64,000 nucleotides of DNA from Linnemannia elongata (GCA_036320915.1 JAXBDG010000018.1:124001-188000), one strand, 5' to 3'. Positions 21,212 through 33,628 are shown, numbered from the stretch's first letter. Notes: generated from the sequence alone by a model not told the origin. Numbers and translations: made by a program.

Positions 21212-22027
21212 ATGTCGCAACAATACTACTACTCTCCTCAGCCAGAGGTACCAGCAACCCCGCTCCTTGATCAGCAGAATAATCCCACACCACTCTTGAC
21301 TTCATTTGCTGATGATGTTTTCAACTACCTGGATCACGCCTGTGAGCCGAAAGGATCTTGCCTGCTCGAGGAAAGCAAGATAGCCGCTATGCAGGCCTTT
21401 ATTCTGCCTCACCAACATCATATCAAGATGCAGGAGTTCCGCCCTGTGCTATACAATTCGTACTATATGGCGTTTTCAGTCGAGACGTCTTTCAGCATCA
21501 ACGGTCCATCTGTTACTCGGGCCGGGTTCCTCACATACCTTCGTGCGATGATCATGAGTGATCCTGATGAAGCCTTCAAGGATTTTGCGACACTCAACCA
21601 GAAGATGCAGCTAGGACATAAGTTTGGTCGATCCCAGTTCCCTCGAGTGGCGGACCCCAAAGCGAAAAATATTGCGAAGTGCGTTAAAGCCTACATTTCA
21701 AAAGTTCTTACAGCCATCGGAATGAAGGTGTACCAGAGCGGCTTTTGCGATATCTGCTTCAACAACTTAACAGGCCCCTATCACGCCTGCCAAGACTGCG
21801 ACGACTATGCAGTTTGTCAGGAGTGCTTTGCTCTGGCGCCAAAGAGACATAATTCCGTCCACAGATTCAAAATGACCGAGGGGAGTGCAGGTGCTATACA
21901 AGAGCAGGATCTAATTGCCATGAGCATACGAAGTGCCTACGAGCACCAACAGGCAATGCTTGATATTGGCAATCCGAGCGTATGTTATAGGTGTAGAAGG
22001 TACACATGTACCTGTGGTGGATATTGA
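21212..22027 (+). CDS. ZZ-type zinc finger protein
   Basis: An intronless gene of about 271 residues from MSQQYYYSPQ. An in-frame ATG at 21095 would add 39 residues, but it lies upstream of the AT-rich promoter-like segment, so I chose 21212. Residues 20-175 form a helical region I do not recognise (LLEESKIAAMQAFILPHQHH, YMAFSVETSFSINGPSVTRA). Residues about 180-235 are a ZZ finger: FCDICFNNLTGPYHACQDCD, then the CxxC pair in VCQECF, then the His pair in KRHNSVHRF. ZZ fingers bind zinc and usually recognise N-terminal peptide tails. The C-terminus ends in a second cysteine cluster (CYRCRRYTCTCGGY). Similar fungal proteins may be adaptors, but I cannot name a partner. Lack of introns, in a window where genes of this size usually have several, is notable. 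Confidence 0.75.
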   Translation: MSQQYYYSPQPEVPATPLLDQQNNPTPLLTSFADDVFNYLDHACEPKGSCLLEESKIAAMQAFILPHQHHIKMQEFRPVLYNSYYMAFSVETSFSINGPSVTRAGFLTYLRAMIMSDPDEAFKDFATLNQKMQLGHKFGRSQFPRVADPKAKNIAKCVKAYISKVLTAIGMKVYQSGFCDICFNNLTGPYHACQDCDDYAVCQECFALAPKRHNSVHRFKMTEGSAGAIQEQDLIAMSIRSAYEHQQAMLDIGNPSVCYRCRRYTCTCGGY

Positions 22028-22120
22028 GCTTATCTCATGCGTGCTCTTTTCCACATCGTCCCTCGCTATTGTGAGGTTTTCCTGCCACACAAAAATGTCC
22101 CTTATTTCAGGCGCTTGCCT

Positions 22121-22945
22121 ATTTTTTTTTTTTTTTTTTGATATGATATTTTAATAAACGTTATTCAAAACGTATCCCTTGGCATTGCTAGATATGATAT
22201 TGTATATGGCCGGTGTGGAGAGGAAGGTCGCTTCTAGAAAGGCTTTGATGAAATAAGATCGGATTGCTTGGAGACAACAGGCAACTAGCTGATGGACATT
22301 GATTAAGTGTTTCCGGATAAGTGTCTGGAGGCCAGGACAGGATGGCTTGAGGAGACTTTTCAATTTGTGGTCTGACCAGGTGAACTTGTTTTGTGTAATA
22401 CTGCAGTAAGTCTGTCAATACATCTCTCTTTGCTGGGAAGAGAAAAATGTAGTGTAGTAAATCCTCACATGGGGCATGACAGTCAGGGTACTCTGGAGAT
22501 GGAGCAGTGTGCCACTTGTCAAACCGGAAAGTGACACAAGGAACGGTATGATAGATAGACCGACACCAGAGGTTCCTGCTTGAGGCATGGATGTTGGCCT
22601 TCTAAAAAGTGCGCCAGTGTGAAAGTTTGGATGATGATCGATCTCGGTTAGGGGAAGCAAGTGGGCGCGAAGTTGTTGTGTATTGGCCTGTGCAAAGGGG
22701 GCTTGGCCAGTCTTACCAGTTAGCACCTTGATGGCACCGAGAATCTTGTTGGGTCTCAGGTCTATTTGCTCTGATACAGAGGTGGTCCAATAAAATACTG
22801 AATGATCATGGTAGTGACGATGAATTGAATGAATGGATGGAGTGTATGCAAGACGACGTCCACCCATTCTCCGAGTAGACCAGGGACCAAGGATGTGATG
22901 TGACCTTCTCTTTATTATGATCGAGTAAAACAAACACAATAACAA
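22121..22945 (-). mobile_element. possible retroposed sequence with A-tail (uncertain)
   Basis: On the minus strand an open frame of 176 codons (22945-22415) is followed by two more overlapping open frames down to about 22151. The stretch ends in a run of about 19 A (T on plus, 22121-22139). This resembles the 3' end of a reverse-transcribed copy. I recognise no domain and found no target-site duplication, so this could also be an unrecognised gene or chance open frames. Confidence 0.25.
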
Positions 22946-23001
22946 AACAAGGGAAATAAAAAGGCGGAAACCTGGATCTGGATCCCTATTGCGCTATATC
23001 A

Positions 23002-23640
23002 TGTGTATTACCTAAGAGCAGTCTCAACTAAGAAGAGAACTGCCTATATATCCAGTTCTCTTCCTTAGTAATAAAGATCCCTCTCTTTGTCTTGCTATTC
23101 ATTTTGTCCTATACTTCTTTTGATGTTGAACATCACCCCCCTCGCTCCTCCTCTCCCAGTATTCTTTCTCCAGCTGAGGCTAAATTCAGGGTAATTAACT
23201 AATTTCTTTGGGTAATAATAAGAAGAAGAGAATGAGAAGATGAGACAACTTGAACAAAGGATGCTCGAATGCTTGGACGCTCGCATGCTGGATGCTGTTG
23301 ATGAAGGCCTGCTTGAGAATGAATACGTGTTCGAGATGCGCATCTTTACCTGAGCGACCTTTTGTTTGACATTCTGTAGCCTTACTTCGGAGTGAAGAAG
23401 GATGGATATGAGGTAAGAGATGACTATTGGAAGACCTGAAGGAGCGAAGGCTTCTTGATATCCTTTTCCTAAAAAAGGAAGGAAGACGGGAAGCAAGCAT
23501 CCTTAGCAAAGGGGAGATTTTGTCCCAGCCCCTCGTCAGCACAATTTGCATTGAGCGGACGAGGTGGCTGGGTTCAGAGCTTTGTGTGTCCATGCCCAAG
23601 AAATGCTACCCATAGGGCGGACAAGGATTGTAATGAGATG
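23002..23640 (+). mobile_element. possible LTR retrotransposon remnant: LTR-like segment plus gag-like fragments
   Basis: About 130 bases (23002-23135) start with TGTGTATTACC. They contain TATATAT and AATAAAGAT spaced as in a short LTR, and end near GAACATCA. Downstream, broken frames read like a gag helical region (RQLEQRMLECLDARMLDAVD, ENEYVFEMRIF) and then a poor CCHC-like segment, all with stops and shifts. No second LTR, reverse transcriptase or target-site duplication is visible. A Ty1/copia-type remnant is the best reading, but it is weak. Confidence 0.3.
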
Positions 23641-23731
23641 CGTTTTATTATTCGGGTTATACATGATATAGTCGTAGTTGTCAGCCCCCATTCTCTAGGA
23701 ACCAACTACAGTATCTGTGTCAATCATCCAT

Positions 23732-26083
23732 CTACTTGGACTTGCGATGCTCAGGTGCATGAGACGTCTCATAGTCAACATGAACAAATGCACGCTCGAC
23801 GTTAGGAAGCGCCTCCAACTTGATCTACCGAAACATAAAAATGAACAAGTTAGTTTCTGATTCACCTGCCCCAAAGTCTTTCCTTTCAAAGCCTTAAGGA
23901 AAAAGCAAGCAAAAAATAAAAAATTTAAATAAAAATAAGTAAATCGTACCTGCAAACTCTCGCTGATGTCGTGGCTGACCATCAAAGGAGTATCGGGCGA
24001 CATGACAACATCGACCTCGACAAACAAGTTGTTGCCGGCATGGTAGGCGGTGCAGGTATCCACCTGAAGGATCTTGCGGTGGTGGGTCAATGCGATGTAG
24101 GTCAGCTTCTTCAAGAACGCTGGGTCAGCAGTTTTGCCAACGATGAGCTGGATTTGCTCTATTAGAACAGATACGGAAACATAAGGAAAAGGCAAATTAA
24201 TCACAGGACATTCGCGTCCGAGGGTATGGCTATACATATTATTAAAATAAGCAAACATAAAGTTACCATAGGCGGTCCACACCCATGAGCGGAGAATGAT
24301 CAGGGCAACAACGATAGCACCGGCAGCATCCAACCACCAGCAGTAACGACTGACTAAGGAAGCAAACAGACCAAACCCATTGACAATCAAGTCGTTGCGA
24401 TGGTCATGTGCAAGGATGTTGGCAGTGTTGTACTGAGCAATCGCCCTGCAGTACAAGAACAAGCACAGCTTACTGGCTAGTGAGTCAAACGAGATGAAAG
24501 GGCAATATGTACCTCAGTCAGTGTATGGCCACTAAAAAGATACGAAGCAGTAGATCTATGCAACTGAGATTGAAAGAAGGCATGGACCACCTACCGAGCG
24601 CGAAACCGACAAATGCGATGGCAAGGGTGCCAGGCATGGGTGGCACTTTGTCAGCATCAAGCAGGGTCCTGATCGACTCAATCTATCATATTCATAGACG
24701 TGCAAACGAGAGGTTAATAACTAATATGTTTTCGTCGAGCACGCTAACGACTGGACAAGCTTTGGAAACGACGCATTGTTCAAAAGAACTTACAATAAGC
24801 TGGAGAGAGACGGTGGCCATGAGGGAGGCGAACACAATGGTGCCGGCAGTCTCCATGCGGGACTTGCCCTAATTGGGAAACCATGTCCGAATGAAAAGCA
24901 GTTGTATTGCATGTTAGAAACCTTAACGCACATTCAGCTACTTGGGAAAGCACTGAGCACGGGGAGTATGTTGCAGGGACTATCGCTGCTGTATGTTGTT
25001 TTCTTCTGTTGATTGTTTGAGTGTCCACCAGTCCCTTGATTACTGTAGGGATGCAAACGAAATACTGGGTGTTCAAGGAGGGAGGCGATAGGATCTGATT
25101 ATTTTTTCTTTCCTTACCGAAGGGTACTTGAACCAATTGCTCTTGGTCGATGCTCTGGCGGCGTACATGAGAATGAAGCCGGACAGGAGATCCATGAAGG
25201 AGTCGGCCATCGTGGCAAACAGCGACAGAGACTTTGACGAGATGGCAGCGTACAGCTGCAGGAGGAACAGCAGTACGTTAACTCCCATCGAGCCATAGAT
25301 TGCAATCTTGAGCTATATTATGAGAAGAGCGAGCGTGCACATATGAAAATAAGAGACAGTTGTAAAACAAGGGATAAGAATGAGAATCGTTTCTAGTGTC
25401 AACAAGGAGGCATTCATGTGTATGTCATTCATTGATTTTGTTTGCATTTGTATGTATCACTTCCATTTGTGAAATGTCAATGTCATTTTCAGTGTCTCTC
25501 TTTTGTCTTTTCGCTGTATCCCTTTTGTCTTTTCACTGTATCCAATCTTAATGATTACCTTGACTTGGTTCCTCTCCTCAAGCTCGGCAGCACCCTCTCT
25601 ACCCTCGGGGGGATCAAGGAGGTCAGAAATGAGCTCATTCTGCTCCCGGTAGAATTCTCTAACTTTCTTGTTCGATTTGATCGCAACGATCTGCTCCTCC
25701 GACATACGCTTCGAAGCCAGCGACATTGGATCGTGCGACTCGTAAAAGTCGGGCGAGGGTGTAGGCGATGGCAGGTTGGAGAGTGAGGCAGCATTGGTGT
25801 CGATAGACAGCGTATGATGGTGAGGGTGATTGTGGTGTTGGTTAGAGTGAGGATGGCTGCTGCTGCTGTTTAGTCGAAGGGCAGAGGACGAGGTCTGGGC
25901 GGCATGGACAGAGTGCAGGGCGGCAGGGTAATGATGGTGGTTGTGGTTGTGGTGGGCCGAGGAGGAGGTGCCGGTGCCGACGCCGGAGGCCATGTCTTGG
26001 CTGAGGTTGAGACTGGACAGGGACCTGTGGGACAAAGTCGGGGAGGACGGGGTGGGCCTGATGTTCTGGAGGGGTAGGTCCAT
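23732..26083 (-). CDS. cation diffusion facilitator, Mn-type (DSxxD/DHxxD)
   Basis: Membrane transporter exchanging divalent metal for protons, probably in an organelle membrane. Seven exons: 26083-25559, 25312-25118, 24868-24794, 24682-24595, 24476-24267, 24158-23950 and 23824-23732. All in phase, giving 464 residues. The first 175 residues are cytosolic, His-rich (HHNHNHHHY, HHHTLSID) and probably metal-binding or disordered. The CDF core follows: helix 1 LKIAIYGSMGVNVLLFLLQL, helix 2 with ADSFMDLLSG (Asp212, Asp216), KYPSGKSRMETAG between helices 2 and 3, and helix 5 with LAHDHRNDLIVNGFG (Asp319, Asp323). The DSxxD plus DHxxD pair is the signature of the manganese branch (MTP8-11 type) rather than the zinc branch (HxxxD). 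The C-terminal cytoplasmic domain ends with ERAFVHVDYE. Iron transport is a less likely alternative. Confidence 0.9.
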
Positions 26084-27274
26084 GGCTACAGTGGAATGGA
26101 ATGTAAAGAGGGAATGAACGAATGAGTTCGGGAGTGAAGGTCGCGGAGAAGGGGTGAAGGAATGAGAGACTGTTAAGGGAGTAGTGAAAATGAACTATGT
26201 ATGCGAGTGAAGTGGAGTGAAAGGTGAAGGAAAAAAAAAAAGGGAGGCGAACAACGACCTATTTATCCTTTTTTTATTACTTGTTGAGTGAACCAGTTCA
26301 CCCTGCTTCAACTGTCGCAGAATTAATGAATGCCACATAGGACAGACATTATGTCCCTCACTCACCACTATCCACTACCGCGTTAGTTTTCCCACCAGTT
26401 CACCTGTCAAAAGGGCAAATGCATCCCTGAATAAGGAACAATAGGACACCGAGGCTGTAAGTGCAACTACAGAGTGAGCGAAAACTACAAACCCCGCATT
26501 CCCTTCTTCGGTGCAACAGAGAGAGAGAGAGAGAGAGAGTGAGTGAGGGACCCCTTCTATCCCTACATCCTAGACTACAGTACATACCTGCTGGACATTG
26601 TAGGCGCACAAGAACCCACTCCACTTTCCCCTGCCCGCCTGTCATCGTGAGTATTTTGCTATTTTTCACTCACTCATTTTCTTTCTTCTGTGCCTTCCAA
26701 AGAACAAGGTTTGGAAGAGATGGAAGGATCTCGCTGTCCAGCGGGGCACAATGGCGTACAAACAAATACTTGCCTATTCCTAATTCGGCAATCATGACCC
26801 TAATCTACCGTTTGACTTGAGCACCAACCCACTCTCGTCCCACTCTCTCATGCCACTGCAAACAAAACTGAAAAAAGAAAAGGTGGGAACAAAAGGATAC
26901 TCAAGATACAGAGATAACAGCAGCAGGCTGCCGTCTTTGTTGGTTAATATGCTACGTGGGGTCGTTGTATCCTCTCATGGTCAGTCTATTTTCACTTTTG
27001 TTTTATCACTCATTCCTTTTGAAGTTGATGGAGCGTAAAAACTCGTATCGGAAATGCGCAGATTTATTTCCTCAAGATTAGGCCCTCTGCCCTTAATCAT
27101 TAAAACGCTGACTGGCTGTTCAAATGCCTCTTTGTTTGAAAATGTTGCTATCGTCTCCAGCCAGTTGGCGATGGACGCGCCTCTTATTGAATCAACTGTT
27201 GTTGCACTGCACTATTTTTATTCTACCGGTGGGGTATGTACGAAAGGCGCGTAAGAAGTATGTACAAAAATGCT
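26084..27274. other. intergenic; (GA)n microsatellite, no gene
   Basis: Between the CDF gene's start and the annexin gene's last exon I see no gene. A (GA)10-like tract lies at about 26518-26538. The part next to the CDF start is its purine-rich 5' flank, and the part next to 27275 is the annexin 3' flank. Confidence 0.5.
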
Positions 27275-29059
27275 CTAGATGGTCTGGTGGATCAAATGGC
27301 AAACCAAGTGGCTGTAAAGTCCAGAGGTATCGCCCTAGAGTCATCGAATTGATTGAAAGAAAGGAGGGGGAGCAAGTTAGATAACAATGTCAATTTTCAT
27401 GCATGATAACAAAATACAGGATTGCTCGCAGTCATAATGATCAACAATAGTAAAGAAGCACTCACTCGGATGCGGTCGGCAAGGGTGCGGTTGTAGTCCA
27501 TATGGTAGGCAGCCTTGACCTTCTCCATGAACTTGCCACGGTTCCTGATCACAAGTCGCGAGAGATGATCCTCGTTGGTTCCCAGACCCTCCATCGACTC
27601 CTCGAAGCGAAGGGCGACATGACGAGCAGGGTCGGCAGCCTGCATGACGGTGTACAAGAGCAGGTCAAGAACCTCGCCCTTGTGGGAATGGGCGATGTTC
27701 TTTTCGATGGTAGTGACGACGTGGGCCTTTTGGTGGATAGAGTTGTAGGTGCGGACGAGGGTGTGGAGCTGGGCGGTGGTCAGGGAGGAGACGTACTGAA
27801 GCGTTCCGTTGAGGTCCTTAGCCTCGAGCAGCTTGTGCAACTTTTCAATGGCCTCCTCAACGTTCTCAAGTGGCTTTTCCTCCTTTGGCTATTTCAGTTA
27901 AGGGTTGCCGCAATTGAACATCATTAGCGGGATTGGAAATTGAGAGATAAAAAAGCAGAGCGATGGGATGGTCTTCCCGCAATCCCTACGACAACCATTG
28001 CCTTCCCTCTTCCTCTCCTTCCTTCCCGCATCCATTACTGTGCTGCTTATCTAAGGAATCAAATGAAGTAAAAATTGACCTAGTTTTACCTCGAGGATGG
28101 CAATAAAGAAGGTCTTGGTCTCGTCAAGCTTGCAGAACGACAGAACATGCTCCTTCAAATCGGCCTGGTGAACAGCCTTGAAAGCCTCCTGGAGTTCAGT
28201 AATTTCTTCTGAAGTTCTTCCCACAAGAATCTGCATGAGAATGTACGTAGTCATGGTAAGAAATAAAAGTATACAGGGTTAACAACAATAACAAAAAAAA
28301 AAAAAAAAGAAAAAAAAAAGGGATGATTAGCACCGGAGTACATACAAAGAACCAAAAAAAAAAGTCAATTGCAAAAAAAATCCTTCAGCCTGGTCGGTTT
28401 GTCGGTTGGCCCTGAACACAAAAAAGAAATCAGTTCGGCTGGCTAACGACACCAAATAAAAAAACTAAAACATACCTCGCAGAAAACTTCAATGGCGGTG
28501 TCCTTCTTTCTGAGGGTCTCGTACTTGCGGTTGGACTTACCGGCCTTGTGGAGATACTGGATCTCGGCAAGAACCTTGTGCTGGCAAGCGCCGGCGAGTA
28601 ATGATCCCAAACTTCCAATGATCTTTCTGTCAAGCTCAGTAGCCAGGTCGACTCCGTAAGAGGCCTTGTACTGGCGAGCAATGGTCACCAATTGCTGGTA
28701 CTCTCTGCGTCCTATTTGAGCATGGGTTGGATGTAATAGAAGTTAGTGAAATGTTTGTCGGGCAGGCAGTGACAATGAAAGGATGAGGAAAGGGAGAGTG
28801 AGAAGACAAAGGCATGTTGCATGGTTTTTCTTTTGGAGTCCCTTTGGAGTGGAAACGTTGGGTGAGGTTGAGGACGGAGGGAGGGTTGACGAGCTAAAAA
28901 GTGTCACTTATACTCCTGAAAAGGACAGAGTCAAAAATAAGAGTTAAGAGACGCACCGATGATGTTGACGAGGGCCTCCTGGTCGGGGACAGCATATCCG
29001 AGAGCGGTATGGATGTTCTGGAGGTCGAAGGTGAGCTCTGGGGGGATTGCTGGTGCCAT
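27275..29059 (-). CDS. annexin
   Basis: Calcium-dependent phospholipid-binding protein of the cytosol and membrane surface. Five exons: 29059-28957, 28711-28476, 28230-28090, 27888-27466 and 27334-27275. All in phase, giving 320 residues, the usual length of a four-repeat annexin with a short N-terminus. Repeat 1 contains DQEALVNIIGRREYQQLV and YKASYGVDLATELDRKI. Repeat 2 contains RTSEEITELQEAF. Repeat 3 includes LVRTYNSIHQKAHVVTTIEK. Repeat 4 keeps the type II calcium motif (MEGLGTNEDHLSRLV) with the acidic partner in YHMDYNRTLADRI, and ends GDTSGLYSHLVCHLI. Repeats 1-3 lack clear GxGT loops, so calcium binding may rest mainly on repeat 4. The small terminal exon (20 codons) was placed by the conserved GDTSG motif. 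Confidence 0.9.
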
Positions 29060-30459
29060 GGTGTAAGTGATGAAAAGGTGTGTTGTGATGGGAAAAAGAA
29101 AGTTGGTGAAATTGAAAAAAGAATGAGAGTGATGGGAAAAAGAAGAAAAAGAAAGAGAACAGAGAGAGATGAAGAAAAGGTCGTGTTTATTCTTTCTTGC
29201 CGTTGTCCTTGTGGTTCGGCAATGGAAGGATGAGAAAACGTGCTCTCTTCTTTCCTCTTTTCATTCACATTCACTTCTTTCCCGAGGCATACCGGCAACA
29301 AAAGCGCTTTTAGTACTCTTTTTTTTATCGTTCATTTTGGTCTCGACCCCTCGGGGTCCCTGCAGGGAACAAACGATTGTACGTAAGAACGACCTGTAAA
29401 ATGAGGAAGTTGAAGATGTAGCATCTTAGTATTTTTTTTTCCCACTGTGTTTCCTAGCTACAACTCTCTTCTGTCTCTCGGGAAGAGTAATGCGAGGTTG
29501 CATGGTTCGATAGTCTCAGTAGAATTCTTGGACCAGGTTCTCCAATAGTCCATAAACACTGAACCACATCTATCACGTTTTGGCATCTCCAAACAAGTTG
29601 GGCTGAGCATTGATTTCTCACCTTGAATCAAAAAATGCGCGCTAATGGGGCTTGTGCCTCTTCCCTGTCCTTTGCCCTTTGTTCCTATCCGCCAATGTTG
29701 TTTGCTCGTCTTGCTGTCTGCCCCTCAACTGAACTCACTTGCTCTACCTTCGCACCCCTAGCACATGGGCGCAGATTTGTTTATTTTCATCACGGACATA
29801 CATATAGCCACCACAGCGCAGACCTTAGTTGAAAATGATAGCTCTAACAACCCTCGGACGCGGCCACGACATTTCACGCCATTTCTTGATTGAGACTCTA
29901 AAAAAAGAGGAAGGTGTTGCTAGGAAGAATGTGTGGAGATAGAGGCGGAGGTGGTTGATGTGAACAATGTTACTCCATTAGGAGTATTTGTCATAGCAAT
30001 TGAATCCTAAGGGCGTAGAAGAAGAGAGCTAATGGGCAACTGCGTAGTTGTTGCGTGGCCTTCGAGATATACTTTATTTTCTCGCCTTCTGATCGGTGGG
30101 GGCACAGTACAGTACAGTAAATCGATGTGTGCCTGTCCCTGTTGCCTCAACCAACGCGAGATCCACTTTGACTTGGAGCTTGAACCTGAACCTGTTTTGA
30201 AGTTCTTATTCTCCGCCGAGAATTACTAATCTCTTTGATTCGTTAAGGGTCAGTTAGAGTCTAATCCGCCTGCTTGAACCTAGCCCCTTCTCACACCCAC
30301 AGCGAGAATGCGCTAAACTTTTTTTTTGTTTCTCTTTTCCCCCTCTCTTCTTTCTTCTCATTCACACTTCCTCCGCAACCAAACTCAACTCCTTCATTAC
30401 CCCTTCTCCCCTTTCTCTCTCACACACTCCTTCCTCTTCTTAATTCAAAAGAAATCATC
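29060..30459. other. 1.4-kb divergent intergenic region, annexin / glutamate-cysteine ligase
   Basis: Divergent promoters for two genes. The part next to the ligase ATG (30330-30455) is a CT-rich leader, and the part next to annexin is purine-rich (its complement). No further gene is supported. A short (CAGTA)-like repeat lies near 30107-30120, and a Yap1-type site is listed separately. Confidence 0.5.
30223..30229 (+). promoter_or_regulatory. TTACTAA, Yap1/AP-1-type response element
   Basis: An exact TTACTAA, one of the two favoured yeast Yap1 half-palindrome sites, lies 231 bases upstream of the glutamate-cysteine ligase ATG. In yeasts the orthologous gene GSH1 is induced by Yap1 under oxidative stress. 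Whether this fungus uses the site is inference. Confidence 0.4.
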
Positions 30460-33400
30460 ATGGGTCTCTTGTCTCTCGGAACACCAATGCACTGGGACGA
30501 GGCAAAGAAGTACGCCGACCATGTCCGCACCCACGGCATTATCCAGTTCCTCAACCTCTGGGAAGCTACCAAGGACTCTAAGAAGGACTGTCTCCTCTGG
30601 GGCGACGAGATCGAATATATGGTCGTCTCCTACGATGACGAGAACAAGAAGGCCAAGCTTTCTCTCCGCGTCTGGGAGATCCTTCTGGAGCTTGCTAAAG
30701 AGGAAGAAGAAGCGGCCAAGGACCCTGCCAAAAAGTAATTTCCTCCACCTTTCTGTTGTTTTCTCACGATACTTTTTTCCTCTTCGCTGGATTGACTGTC
30801 GCCAATGGATCTCAAACACATTGTGTTATCCTTTGTCTTCCTTTACGCGATGTATTCCTATCTCCTTGGCATTCTCCTTGATGTTCGTTCCTTTCTCACG
30901 ATATTTTTGTTCAATCACAACATACATTAACCATTTCCCAATTCTACTCAATTATTCTTTCCGCCTTCAATTCTCCTCGTCTCGCTCAATTGCAATCATC
31001 ACGCAACAGGCTGCTCGTCAACTCGTCATGGCACCCAGAGTATGGTCGCTACATGTTGGAAGGCACCCCTGGCGAACCTTACATGGGACTTCCCCGTGAT
31101 CTGCTCGCAGTTGAACGCAACATGAAACTCAGGTACAGTTCACAGTTCGGATCCAAAGCCAAGCAAGTTCTTTCATTCTCCGGAGAAAAAGATATCCGAT
31201 CAATAGCACTTTCGACATTTGTTCGTTGGTTCTGACAATTTTTATCGATGGTGTTATCGGCTATTCCCCCGCCATTTTGTTGTATTGAGCGATGCACTCT
31301 GTTTTGGGTGTCTGCGAAGAAGAGTTCTCACTCGAAACACGGTTATAGTTCCAAGAAGATAAAGGAACAAGAGAATGAGAAAGAGAAAGGAGGATGGGAG
31401 CTGAGAAAGCAACCGGCTAACGTCCCTTTGCTCATCCTTTTCAAACAACATGAATAGACGCGAGTTGGCCTGCAAGTTCATGAAGCCTAACGAGGTCCCC
31501 GTCACATTGACCTCTTACCCTCGCTTGGGATGCGCCGGCGAGGGTCTTGATCCTCACCATGAACCCCATGGGCCTGCCGCGCGCAGTTTGTTTGTCCCCG
31601 ATGACATTATCAATGCCCATGTGCGTTTCCCGTAAGACCCTTTGTTTTTGTCGGATCAGACATTAGAAAAATTATTGCGCAAGAGGTCCTCGAAATAACG
31701 CCGTGTTTTTTAACGAATCATCCCTTACCTCTTCTGTTTTCTTCCGCCGCCTCAACTGTTTTGATCTGCCTCATCCTTTTCTTATGCGATCCACATCAGA
31801 ACTTTAACTGCCAACATCCGCAGACGCCGTGGAGCCAAGGTTGCAATCAACACGCCCATTTTCCACGACAAGAATACACCCAAACCCTTTATCGATCCAA
31901 CTATTCCCACCTTCAACGACTACCCTGAGGACAAGAATGCGATCGAGCAAGGGGCAGCTCTTCCCGATCACATCTACATGGACGCGATGGCCTTTGGCAT
32001 GGGATGCTGCTGCCTTCAGATCACCTTCCAGGCTGTTAATGTGGAGGAAGCTCGCAAGATCTACGACCAGATGGCGCCATTGGGACCTATCATGTTGGCC
32101 CTGACCGCTGCTGCACCGATCTACCGCGGATATCTGAGCGATGTGGATTGTAGATGGAACGTTATTGCCCAGTCGGTGGATGACAGAACAGAGGAGGAGC
32201 GTGGCTTGAAGGTAAGAGCAGAGAGCATGGAAAAGGGGTGATGGTCATGTTTTCTTTGGTGCCCAATGTCTTGTTTTTCTATTTGCTTGGGCCATGCGCC
32301 ATCAAAACTTTTTTTTCCATCTATGATTTTTCTTTTTTTGTGCACACAAAAACAAGGGTCGGGTGTGCTGAACGTCAAATGACACCATTTCTGCATTATC
32401 TTGATACATCTTTTTTTTTTTGTATATAGCCATTGAAGAACAGCAAGTACAGGATTCCCAAGTCGCGTTACGACTCGATTGATTCGTACATCTCAAACGA
32501 TCCATCCAACAAGCCCGAGTACAACGATATACCCCTGGTCTTTGATGAGGACATTTACAAAAAGCTGTCTGACAATGGAATCGACAACTTGCTGGCTCGC
32601 CACATCTCGCATCTCTTTATCCGTGACCCCCTGGTCATCTTCCACGAGCTGCTGAACATTGACGACAACGAGAGCACAGATCACTTTGAGAACTTGCAGA
32701 GCACCAACTGGCAGACAATGCGGTTTAAGCCTCCACCCTCCAAGACCAGCCCAATCGGATGGCGTGTCGAGTTCCGATCCATGGAGATCCAATTGACAGA
32801 CTTTGAGAACGCTGCCTTTGCGATTTTTATTGTCCTTGTTACCCGTGCCGTCCTCTCCTTCAACACCAACTTTTACATCCCCATCTCTAAGGTAAATTTC
32901 TCTTTATTTATTAATGAGTTGTTGAGTTCCCATTGACACTGATGATTTGTGGTCCTCATTTAATGACTATTGTTAGTGATACTCATTTACTTCCGAACGA
33001 TGGATTACTGAAACTTGTTTGCTAACTATCTCTACTCTTCCCCAATGACGGATAGGTGGATGAGAATATGAAGGTGGCACAGAACCGTAATGCGGTTCTT
33101 GGTGAAAAGTTTCACTTCCGCAAACAGATCTTCCCTCAGTCTCGCCCTGGAACCCCAGCAGCAGGAACACCATTCGGATCACCCAAGTTGTCGAACGCGA
33201 CCTTGCCCCGGACAGCTGCAGCGACCCAAAACAACACTCATAGCAACACTAGCGGAGGATCTCTGGCTCCAGGATTGGACCGATCGGACGAGTACGAGTT
33301 GATGACGATTGACGAGATTATCAACGGTGCACCCAGCAAGGGATTCCCCGGTCTGTTAGGACTTGTGAACAACTATTTGAACACGCTGAACATTGATATT

Positions 33401-33628
33401 GAGACACGGTGCGAGATTAGCAAGTACCTGGAGCTGATCAAGAAGCGTGCGAACGGTACACTGATGACTGCTGCCTCGTGGATGCGTCAGTTTGTGCAGA
33501 ACCACCCGGATTACAAGCAGGACTCTGTTGTGTCTGACAAGATCAACTATGACCTTGTGAAGATGATTGAGAAGATCAACAAGGGCGAGGTGCAGGTGCC
33601 TGAACTCCTCGGCACCTTCTCCGTCTAA
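30460..33628 (+). CDS. GSH1: glutamate-cysteine ligase, catalytic subunit
   Basis: First and rate-limiting step of glutathione synthesis in the cytosol: ATP-dependent joining of glutamate and cysteine. Six exons: 30460-30734, 31010-31132, 31458-31631, 31800-32211, 32430-32891 and 33056-33628. All in phase, giving 672 residues, normal for the eukaryotic GCLC family. The N-terminus [20 protein letters not shown] and the metal/glutamate-binding [12 protein letters not shown] are diagnostic. Others are [66 protein letters not shown] and [21 protein letters not shown] Pro/Thr/Ser-rich insert of about 45 residues lies in the last exon before [11 protein letters not shown]. It diverges from annexin and is followed by the chorismate synthase gene on the same strand. 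The upstream TTACTAA suggests oxidative-stress control. Confidence 0.96.

Noticed and set aside
23002..23135. Calling this a complete LTR with target-site duplication
   Set aside because: No matching flanking duplication of 4-6 bases and no second copy in the window, so only a weak remnant is reported.
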